From NCBI GenBank assembly GCA_001970855.1, contig LSSN01000953.1, positions 1 to 15,300 on the forward strand: a DNA stretch of 15,300 nt. Reading direction: 5' to 3'. A program made the position numbers and the translations under genes. The notes beneath the pieces were generated by a model. That model made no database searches. It was not told where the DNA came from and saw nothing but the letters and a program-made list of their open reading frames with translations. This document shows positions 7,791-15,300 of the stretch, piece after piece (positions within the stretch are counted from its first letter, which is position 1; each line of letters opens with the position of its first letter). This DNA comes from Smittium culicis (Eukaryota > Kickxellomycota > Harpellomycetes > Harpellales > Legeriomycetaceae).

Positions 7791-7893
7791 TCTCCATAAC
7801 AGTTTTATGAGAATTTTCGATTGTCACCAAAGAGTTAATTTCATAATTTAGCTCATTTAACTCGTCTATCTAGTGTAAAAAATTATCCTCTAT
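7791..7893 (-). pseudogene. Decayed DIRS gag, N-terminal part (outer, old element)
   Basis: On the minus strand this reads IEDNFLH, a stop, then IDELNELNYEINSLVTIEN, which aligns with the start of the young Gag (YEDTMRFLTELNDKVNQLLVTTN). The frame passes through one copy of the ATTAT core straight into the gag relic at 3450. The two pieces are therefore one gene split by the insertion. The original start codon appears lost (ATA or ATC in its place). Confidence 0.82.
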
Positions 7894-8069
7894 GATTATT
7901 TACTTAAATTTGATGTTTTAAATTTAGAAATAATTCATAATTTATGCATTATATAATTTTAAATAAGATGTATTTAAAATGAAAATCTGTCATAATGAGT
8001 TAGAGAACTAGAGCGAAAGAAATGATGATAAATTTATCTAAAAGACGTACCTAGGGAAGATATACCTGG

Positions 8070-8207
8070 ATGAAAAAAAGAGAGAAAAAATTTTTCGTAT
8101 ATTTTTTATTTTTATTTAGTGCTGGCTAATTATTAATTAGGTAATTTGAAATTTTCTGTTATCCAATAAAAGACGAAACACAAATATTGATCCCACATTC
8201 GTATAAT
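8070..8207 (-). repeat. Probable left terminal repeat of the old DIRS element
   Basis: Bases 8145-8207 resemble the reverse complement of the young left terminal repeat: an ATTTTC block, then ATCCAATAAA, then a CCC-containing stretch ending in TATAAT. Upstream (8073-8120) an A-run followed by a T-run mirrors the same order in the young repeat. The distance from the gag start (about 295-315 nt) is close to the young element's 341 nt. The terminus would be ATAAT at 8203-8207, the same core sequence. Similarity is by eye and interrupted by gaps. Confidence 0.6.
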
Positions 8208-10554
8208 AGCAAACTGATAAATATAGCAGAAAGAAAAATAAAAAACCGGATCATAAAAAATTAAACAAGGATAATTATTGATGATACTGCTGCTACTACT
8301 AAAAAGAATCAAACTTGATTTTAATGATATTTTTAATTTTTAATTCTTTAAAATAAATAAGATCCGATTCGAATGCCATCAAATTTGATTAAATAACGAT
8401 TCTGTAAATTAATGTGAGAAATGCATTTTGTGTTTTCTGTATCTGAAAAGATTCTCTATAAGAGCAGCCATATAGTTTAAATTTAGATACAGATACAAAG
8501 ATATTGGTATCTACGAAAAATTATGCTTTAAAAAACATATCATGATATGAGTAATGAAAATCGAGATGGTTAATAGAAAAAAATTTTAAGTTGCTAAAAT
8601 CAAATTAACTAGATTCATATTATTAGTACATAAGAAAAATTTTAATTTGCAAAGAACACTGATATGAAAAAACCAATTAGGATATACATCTGAATTTATA
8701 GTTCCGATAGATTATAACTTTTGAATAAACAATTTTGAGCAACAAGATTTATTGGCAGTAAACCAAAAAAATACTCTAATGTATAATTTTTTTTTTTTTT
8801 TGCGGGTGTAGAATAAGAGCTAATATATCTTGTATGAGATTATTAAATTGCGTATCTATTTATAAAAAAATAAAAAATCAAGTTGGAGAGCATTTAAACA
8901 GAGTTGAATATATTTAATTATTACATGAATTGTGAAATGAAGTCTCATATTAATTTAAATTATTGATTAAATGTTTGTAGCGTATATTTGTTAAAAGATC
9001 AAGTTTGATCATAGTAAAATTAATCTTCGAATTACGGCATTGTATAGACCAAAGAAATAAATGCTATGATGGTAAAATCTATCTAATCTCAAACGCTAAA
9101 AAAAAAAATTGATTGATCTTATTCGGTGCGATTAAAAAACAATGTGCTTTTGATTAGCCAAAAGCCGTGGATTTATCAATTTTTCAAATATAAAAGTAAA
9201 AAAAAATTATCCTGTGCTGAAAGTGGTATATTATAATAATGAAATAATGTAGCTATAAATTAAATATAATTAGAGGGAAAATGAGAGCACTTGTCTTGTT
9301 ATGCAATAATCATTCCGGCAGAATATATGTGATTTTTTTTTTTTAGGGAGAGAATAATAAATACTGGATTGGCTTCGAATTAATTTATTTATAGTTGATT
9401 TCGACTTTTTATGCTCATATTGTTTTAGAGCATGTAATTGACTGATTAATAAATTCGTAACATTATAATCTTTGATTGTTTATAAATTGTATTATCCATA
9501 TCATGCTTTATATCAGCTTGGCTTAATTCGAATTAGTATTATGGCCTAATCTGCTAATTTTGGAGTAAGGCCAAAGATAAATCGGGGGAACGATATTCTT
9601 CTGGAAGTCGAGTAGAATAATTTAGTTCATAAAATTTTAATGATATTTGATATTTTCTAATCAGATTAAATACATTACTAAATATATAAATTTATTTATG
9701 ATCAAGAATAACATGGAATCAATGATTAAATGGAATTAATCAAATGAATAAAGTTTTAATTTTTCAATACGCAATCAAAAAACACTGCAAACAAAGTAGT
9801 AATTTGAATTAATATGCATGGTAGATTTATTATATATTAACTATTTTAAAATGAACAGAGTCAAAGTATAGCATAAAAAATCGGATCATTAGGCGATGTT
9901 AATTGTTTTTTTCCTTATAATAATTTTTAATATCAACGCCGTATAGGGATAAAAAATAAGTTGGGATTAGCGTCTATGAATGAAGGGTATTCTAAGCAAG
10001 ATTAAACTATCAGTAAACTTAGTTTGGAATAATTAATGAAAAAAAAAATTAGTATTTCTACAACTGTTTCTTTGATTTATCAATAAATACTATTGAGGAA
10101 AAAATAGATGTTTTTTATTCCTGATTTAATATCATATTATACCTTATAAATATTGTCAATGGTTACTAATAACTTTTTTATAAGGATAAAAATGGTAATT
10201 TTATAGCTCATGTTAATAGTATATATAATTTTTATTTGCCATTGAAGTCTATTTCATGGGTTGAATGATCGAATTAATTTTTAATAAGCTGTGTATTAAA
10301 ATGAAAAGGTTATACAGCTAAATTCACGTTTTTTATAGCTAAATAAGGATTTATCAAAGGTAGTATTTTGATATTTAATTTAAAAGGGTATAGACTTTTA
10401 TCTTTTATTTTGGTGATTACTTGTATTTAAATTTTAAAATGTGAATATTATCAGTGGCGCATAAAAAGCGCGCGAATATAATATTAAATTTTTTAGAATG
10501 TAACGCTAATTATAAATCACGATAATTTGATTGCAAGTTGCGAATTCATGTTAC

Positions 10555-10635
10555 ACCTCCTCCCACCCATCCCCCTCTTTTATTTTAAAGGGCTTCAAAA
10601 TATTTGCCCAATTGAAAATAAAGGGGGAAGGAGGT
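10555..10635. repeat. Imperfect inverted repeat/hairpin
   Basis: A C-rich left arm (ACCTCC...CCCCCTCTTTTATTTT...GGGC) pairs imperfectly with a right arm (GCCC...GAAAATAAAGGGGGAAGGAGGT) around a short AT-rich loop near 10593-10605. The left arm has about eight extra bases. It stands out from the AT-rich surroundings. It could be a decayed miniature inverted-repeat element, but no flanking duplication is obvious. Confidence 0.5.
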
Positions 10636-12029
10636 CCAAAATCTCTGAATTTGGGTGAAAAGATAGTTATGATGTAAAATAATCACATGATACATAAATT
10701 TTTAATTCACCATAATTGTGAGATTTTATTTATTTTATTTTATTTTTGAGATATGAGCTTTTAGGAGCAGTGTTTATTGAGCGATCAGACTCAACGCATA
10801 AACCAAAAATTTTAGGTGTAATTGTGTATTTTTTTGATATATGGAGGATTGACTGATAGTTTATAAAAATAGTAGGTTTGGGTGGTTTTTTTTTTTATAA
10901 TTAACTTGTTAAAGTTCTTTATTGTGTACTATAGAGATGATTATGAGCTATGGGTGAGAGAAAGCGAAGGTTAGTCAAACTATTTAACCCCCAAACTTTG
11001 ATGTGGTTGATTTGGTTCCCAGTGTTTTTTTTTTTTGATGGCAAAATAACTAGCAGTACAAAGTCAGACATCTTTTTTTTTTTTGATTTTTACTAAATGG
11101 GATGGATAGATGGGTAAATTAAGCTGATGGAAAATCACAAAAACGATAAAGCAGTTGGCAAATCTAATTTCGCAAGTATAATGCACAAGTAAATTCATTG
11201 GGCAGGTCGAGTGGTAGATCTGCATAATTTTTTCGTGGTTTCTATAATAGCCAATGGATATTTTGGGATTAGCAGCTATGGGGATGTAGTCATTAGAAAA
11301 GGCGGGTTTTATTTTTTCATCAGTGTGTATGAGGGCAAAATAGCCTTACTGTAAATAAGTTGTGTGTTAATCAGTAGATATTTGGATTTTTATTTTTATT
11401 TTTATGATGAGTAGAGGTCATGGATCAGGCGACTTTATTTTTATTCTTGTGCAGTACTTGCGGAAATTTTCAATATGTGCGAGACTGACTCCGCTAATCC
11501 CAAACCTTACTTTGATTTTTTTTTTTTTAAAAGGGCTAAATGCAGCAATGTCAAGATGACAAAAAAATAATAGTTAGACAAAGTGCCAATACATTTACAT
11601 TCATTGTAGATTGTTGGGCTCAAAAAAAAAAAAAAACAAAAAAAGAGCAGATATGTTAGATGTAGATTGGTGAAAGCGTGCTTATTGGTCAAAAGTCACT
11701 CATGCGTAACAAAAGAGTTTTTGGTCTGAAATTCTATTTATTGCCAATAATAAGCGATTTGAGCCAGTTAGGGGAGAAAATAGATTGATGCTGTTTTATC
11801 TTTTCTTATTTTAACTTTAAAAAGGCGGATATATATTCGTTAAAGGAGGAATTAAAGATGTGTCTGCTATTAACTAAACAGTAATAACTTTAGGAGTATC
11901 CAATTTACTTCGAAAAAGATTTACAAACACTGCTATCTAGAGATCAGATATCTTGCATTCAGGATAAATAAAAACAATCATTTAGCTAGTTCCCCCTTTT
12001 TTTGTATATAATCTTTGTGAAATTCTCAC

Positions 12030-12047
12030 TTTTTTTTATCCCTTCAG
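12030..12047 (+). promoter_or_regulatory. Putative 3' splice acceptor
   Basis: A pyrimidine tract followed by CAG at 12045-12047 lies immediately before a stretch that is open in frame with the Cys-rich protein. The matching donor is uncertain. GTTAGG at 11767 would join an ATG-initiated stretch (11702-11766) in the right phase, but that intron would be 281 nt and the donor is weak. Confidence 0.5.
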
Positions 12048-12468
12048 TACTAACCAAAAGAAAGCCCCCATCCGTTCTGTTACAATGAATAAACTCGAAA
12101 CGTGCTTCAGTTTTAATACAGGTCCCCCAGTATGCATGATAAATTCCACTGCTCCAAACACAGGAAGCGTTTATTCGCCTGAAGACTTAGAAACTGGATA
12201 TGAAAACTATTATATCAACTCCACATATCTACTTTCGTGCTCGCAAAATCATTCTTATCCTGGATATTACACTTTTTCAATTGGCCGCGTATGTATTTAT
12301 GCCAATGAAAAATTCAGGCTTGTTGGATCAAAAGAGAACTGCAACTCAACTATTTGCGATAAGGTTCTGTTCGCTACCAGTTCGAGCTTACATAGCCCTA
12401 AACCCTTCTGGGCAAATATCGCTGTTATTACCATCGCTGCCTCCTGGATCCTTAGCATGGCCTATTAA
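12048..12468 (+). CDS. Small Cys-rich, GPI-anchor-like surface protein (probably last exon)
   Basis: From the ATG at 12085 the frame encodes 127 residues with six cysteines (7, 17, 52, 70, 86, 91), four N-glycosylation sequons (N20, N45, N55, N87), a serine-rich stretch (98-104) and a hydrophobic C-terminus (about 109-127) with no basic residues after it. That fits a GPI-attachment signal or a tail anchor. There is no signal peptide at this ATG. The frame is, however, open upstream to 12048, directly after TTTTTTTTATCCCTTCAG, a good 3' splice site, so an earlier exon with the secretion signal is likely. The protein is then expected at the cell surface or wall. I do not recognise the family. 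It converges with the ATP synthase gene downstream. Confidence 0.65.
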
Positions 12469-12646
12469 AAAACTTACACCCAGTTTCACGCCCTATCCCT
12501 CCTCTTTTACCATTATTATTACCATTATATCGTATTTCCTATACACGTTCTGAATTAGTGTACAGGGCCTTCTTCCAGCACAATGATTTATTTTAATTTA
12601 TTATTTAGAGTTTTTTATGTAAATTAGTATACAGTCAGTCTATAAC

Positions 12647-12652
12647 AATAAA
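12647..12652 (+). terminator. Possible polyadenylation signal AATAAA
   Basis: AATAAA lies about 180 nt after the stop of the Cys-rich protein gene, on its strand, in an AT-rich 3' region. It is placed suitably for 3' end formation, but the hexamer is common in such sequence. Confidence 0.35.
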
Positions 12653-12930
12653 TTTTTAATCTAGTCTATGAACACCGCTCAACTGATTGGCTATATCATA
12701 TACGCATTATAAACTGGGAATGCAAGCTATTTTTGATAATAATGGCAACTTAAATACAGTTTATTTAAATAAAAAACAAGTGTGCTTAAATAAACTACGA
12801 GGTTAGATGTAAACAACAGTAATTTAATAAAATAATGTATGTAACAAAGAATAGGAAGATGTTGTTTGAGTGAGTTTTTTTTTTAGTTAACAGGTTAGAA
12901 TAAGACAAAACAATAAACTAAAGGTTTTTT

Positions 12931-13458
12931 TTAAACCATTGAGATATTTGGGAATTTGGCGTCGTATCCTGGAACGTCGTACTCGCCCTTGGAGACCATC
13001 TCTTGGACTTCGGTCAAAGTTTCAGGACGTGCCTCGACAATATCGGCTGTGGTCAAGTCTTCGACCGGGCGCGCGCTGACAATGTTTTCAATAGTCTCGT
13101 TAAGTCCGCTCAGTTTGGTCTCCAACTCGGCGGCATAGTTGTTTGCTGCTGAAACCGCGCTGTTCTCGAACTCCGCCAAGATGGCCAATGACGCTGCAGT
13201 ATCAAGCTTCTCGACTTTGTACGCCTTGAACTTGGCCTCCATCTCGCTCACGATTTGCTGGTTCTTCAAGACTTTGCGGTAATGCGCAAAATCAAGATCG
13301 AGCTTCTGCTCGCGCAAACTCGATAGCTCACGATCGATTTCTTGGTATTTCTTGTTGAACGCCATTAGTGACTTGGTCACCTCTGGCCTCTTTGAAAGAA
13401 CTGACGAGATTTTTGGCCAATCAACTGATTGGATTAGCTTGCGTCCTGCTGATGACAT
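12931..13458 (-). CDS. ATP7: Mitochondrial ATP synthase subunit d
   Basis: The 175-residue product matches the fungal subunit d type: an N-terminal KLIQSVDWPKISSVL segment, a long charged helical/coiled-coil middle (about 30-125) and an acidic C-terminus ending YDAKFPNISMV. Length is close to that of yeast Atp7 (174). Subunit d belongs to the peripheral stalk of the F1Fo ATP synthase in the mitochondrial inner membrane and links the stator to F1. It is nuclear-encoded, has no long cleavable presequence, and here shows no intron. The start ATG at 13458 sits in an AAGAAATGTC context. Base composition is near balanced, against very AT-rich flanks, as expected for a well-expressed gene. Its 3' end faces the Cys-rich protein gene. 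The stop is TAA. Confidence 0.93.
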   Translation of the reverse strand: MSSAGRKLIQSVDWPKISSVLSKRPEVTKSLMAFNKKYQEIDRELSSLREQKLDLDFAHYRKVLKNQQIVSEMEAKFKAYKVEKLDTAASLAILAEFENSAVSAANNYAAELETKLSGLNETIENIVSARPVEDLTTADIVEARPETLTEVQEMVSKGEYDVPGYDAKFPNISMV

Positions 13459-13570
13459 TTCTTAAAAGTAATGGGTTTCCTGTAGTTGCTGAACTATAAG
13501 GTAATCTACTAGTTTTATAAAAAAAAAAATATTGAAGCACTATTATTATGGATTTCTTTTTTTACATATA

Positions 13571-13635
13571 ACCCGGATTTACTCGCTTAAAGCGCATATA
13601 TAAAACTACTACACTCGCATACATCCGGATTAAAA
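13571..13635 (-). promoter_or_regulatory. Likely upstream promoter region of ATP7
   Basis: Some 110-180 nt before the ATP7 start codon, a GC-containing island in AT-rich DNA holds two direct copies of CCGGATT (13573-13579, 13625-13631), two copies of ACTCGC (13581-13586, 13613-13618), the odd palindrome CGCTTAAAGCG (13584-13594) and a TATATAAAA stretch (13597-13605). Repetition of short motifs at promoter distance suggests transcription-factor sites. No factor is assigned. Confidence 0.45.
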
Positions 13636-14472
13636 AAAAATTAAATTGGGCTTCGAGTGGGTTGTTGAAATAAAATATTTCTATAATATATAAATTTATG
13701 ACTTACTTGAAGATTTGAATTAGAATTTTTCTTTTTATTCGAAGTACGAAATCTGAATAGAAGAAGACTTATACCTTTAAATGTAAAAAAAAAAATATAC
13801 AACCAAGCAGTGCTTTTAATTAGAGATAAAAAAAACACCAAGAAAAAAAATTAAGAGTTTTGAAAACTTCTTATCTATTCTAACGATTAATTAAAGATTA
13901 ATAGCCAATAGATATGAGACAGCATCATTCTAGGCCAATAGTCTAAGTTTATTTTTGATATCTGGTATTATTAGACTATTGTTCTGCAATCTATTCGCTT
14001 CTAGCTTAATCATGATTAATAGAGCCTCTTAATCAAGTTAAGCCAATAAATGTTGTGGGTGCGACCGATTGTTTATATCAATTGGACAATCGTACTTTTG
14101 GCCAAGAAGAAATTATAGTGCAGAAAAATGATTGGAAACTTATTGGGCAATATTAAAATAAAGCTGATTTTGATTTACTAGTTGCCATTTCTAAAGGCAA
14201 ACTTATACGAGACGAATCAAGGCCATTGGTTAAATGCGCTGGGAGAGACAAAAAAAAAAAGTATCCATACTGTATGAACATTATAATAACCAACAACTGC
14301 GTTTAGCCCCTTTTACTAATACAATCTATGGTGCATTATAACTGCAATAAATGGCTATGAATTATTTCATATCAAGGAATAGTTGCTGCTCAAGATGATG
14401 TCAGCTAGAGCTGGTAAGTTTAGAAGAGCTATAACTATTATCTTATCTAGCAAAAAAAAAAAAAAAAAGGAA

Positions 14473-14490
14473 AACTCGTTATAACGAGTT
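14473..14490. repeat. 18-bp perfect palindrome
   Basis: AACTCGTTATAACGAGTT equals its own reverse complement. It follows a run of 17 A and stands alone in intergenic DNA. It could be a dimeric protein-binding site or a chance or recombination-derived palindrome. Confidence 0.8.
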
Positions 14491-14735
14491 AAAATAGAAT
14501 GTTTATATTAGCGAATACCAATTACTTTTAGAAGCATGGGGGGAGGGGGCATTGATAAAATGCTACTGCTGTAGAAGACAGCATCTAATAATCAACTGAA
14601 AATCAGATATATTGCAAGTATATGGCTGATTGTGATTGTATTTACACGCTCGACTATATGTGTCACGAAAACTTTTTCTCATCAATCCATGCAAGCTCCT
14701 CTACAATACCCATACCAATTATTATGTATAACTAA

Positions 14736-14760
14736 ATATATATACACACACACACACACA
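14736..14760. repeat. (TA)n(AC)n microsatellite
   Basis: A short alternating ATATATAT tract passes directly into about eight AC dinucleotides. It is an ordinary compound simple repeat. Confidence 0.85.
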
Positions 14761-15245
14761 TGCTCAATATACATGCTGTAAGCAGGATGATGGATCCTCT
14801 TTTATTTTTTGCTGATATAAACACATTTCCTCAACTTTTGTAAATTCCTACAACATCCAAAAACTAAAATCGTATTTTTGTTTAAAAAGAGTTTTTGGAA
14901 AAAATAATATTTATACGTTTTTATAAAAAAAGGCCAAGAAAAATTGTAGTAGCCTATAAGTAACAAATCACGTGCTTTGCAATAGTCCACCAATTATTGG
15001 ATGAATAAATTGGCCACAATGACCATAAAATTTATAATTTCAAAACTCTCCATTATGATCAGCCAATAATAATTTATCTTTATAATAATATTTATTCACT
15101 TTATACTTTTTATTTTTTAAAAAAAAAACCAAGAAATTTCAGCTAAAAAAAAAATTTTTTTTTTTTTTTTTTTTACGATTTTACGTAGAATTCTAATCCA
15201 CCGTCTTTTTTTAAGCTTGTTTGTATATACTTACTTTTCTACCCG

Positions 15246-15253
15246 TATAAAAG
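15246..15253 (+). promoter_or_regulatory. TATA box of a promoter facing right
   Basis: TATAAAAG is followed by a CT-rich stretch (TTTCTTCCTCACCC, about 15257-15271), the arrangement of a fungal TATA promoter with a pyrimidine-rich initiation region. The transcript would leave the window to the right, so its gene is not visible here. Confidence 0.4.
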
Positions 15254-15284
15254 TGCATTTCTTCCTCACCCTAATACTAAACTT

Positions 15285-15300
15285 CCCCCCCCCCCCCCCC
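15285..15300. repeat. Poly-C run at window end
   Basis: Sixteen consecutive C reach the right edge of the window, out of keeping with the AT-rich context. The true length is unknown. Confidence 0.9.

Larger units (their letters stand above)
8208..12047. other. Long AT-rich intergenic region, no convincing gene
   Basis: Nearly 4 kb of very AT-rich sequence with frequent homopolymer runs of A or T of 8-14 bases. I find no open frame with protein-like composition on either strand, and no tRNA- or rRNA-like structure. From about 10540 onward the composition is slightly richer in G and C and includes one imperfect hairpin (10555-10635). The last few hundred bases may hold an unrecognised first exon of the gene at 12048. 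Confidence 0.6.
13636..15240. other. Intergenic region with many CCAAT motifs, no gene seen
   Basis: No open frame here looks like a protein. The region contains repeated CCAAT or ATTGG pentamers (13905, 13935, 14043, 14081, 14131, 14142, 14225, 14990, 14996, 15009, 15063), an 11-nt inverted repeat (13936-13946 with 13971-13981), an 18-bp palindrome (14473-14490), a G6AG5 run (14538-14549), an (AC)n tract and poly-A/T runs. It probably includes upstream control DNA for ATP7 and for a gene starting beyond the right edge. Confidence 0.5.

Noticed and set aside
11195..11240. GGTCGAGTGGTAGATC, resembling a tRNA D-arm
   Set aside because: No matching acceptor stem, anticodon stem or GGTTCGAATCC T-arm follows at the right distance.
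11507..11692. Minus-strand 61-codon frame rich in F and K
   Set aside because: It is the translation of poly-A/poly-T runs, with no other support.
12200..12553. 117-codon frame overlapping the Cys-rich protein
   Set aside because: Alternative frame; it lacks the paired cysteines, sequons and tail signal seen in the chosen frame, and extends only through AT/CT-rich 3' sequence.
14395..14490. ATGATGTCAGCTAGAGCTG followed by GTAAGT and a TAG acceptor at 14451, like a mini-intron gene
   Set aside because: The intron would be under 40 nt and the joined product only about 20 residues, mostly lysine from the A-run. Most likely chance.

Overview
This looks like nuclear DNA of an early-diverging fungus. 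Mucoromycota or a close relative is likely, but the genus cannot be read from the window. Two things point there: an intronless, fungal-type mitochondrial ATP synthase subunit d gene (12931-13458, minus), and two DIRS-type tyrosine-recombinase retrotransposons, a group known from mucoralean fungi among others. Intergenic DNA is very AT-rich with many poly-A/poly-T runs, while the subunit d gene is close to balanced in base composition.

Region 1-8207 is a nest of two retrotransposons. The outer one is an old, badly decayed DIRS relic on the minus strand. Its left terminus is near 8207. Its gag starts near 7893, is interrupted, and resumes at 3450. RT/RNase H remains follow (about 2700 down to 881), then a tyrosine recombinase relic (about 860 down to 270) that runs into a perfect (TATTCTT)n array covering 1-269. 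The inner element (3451-7790, plus strand) is much younger and nearly complete. It has inverted terminal repeats, an intact gag (3792-4619), an RT/RNase H frame (4586-6586) with three in-frame stops, an intact tyrosine recombinase (about 6445-7452) and an internal complementary region (7451-7550). That region is an exact reverse complement of the two outer ends (31 and 74 nt). The insertion site can be reconstructed: removing the inner element, keeping one copy of the 5-nt core ATTAT, restores the reading frame of the old gag. No target-site duplication is present, as expected for tyrosine-recombinase integration.

Gag and RT of the young element are in different frames, with no ATG for RT. 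A consensus -1 slippery heptamer (GGGTTTT, 4580-4586, in the gag frame) is followed at once by four G-runs able to form an RNA G-quadruplex, so programmed frameshifting is the natural hypothesis.

Region 8208-12047 is AT-rich DNA in which I see no convincing gene, only poly-T tracts and one imperfect hairpin. Region 12048-12660 holds a small cysteine-rich, N-glycosylation-site-rich protein with a hydrophobic, GPI-signal-like tail; a splice acceptor just upstream suggests a missing first exon. It converges on the subunit d gene. Region 13459-15300 is intergenic: the subunit d upstream region, many CCAAT boxes, an 18-bp perfect palindrome, an (AC)n microsatellite, and at the right edge a TATA-type promoter pointing out of the window, ending in a run of 16 C.
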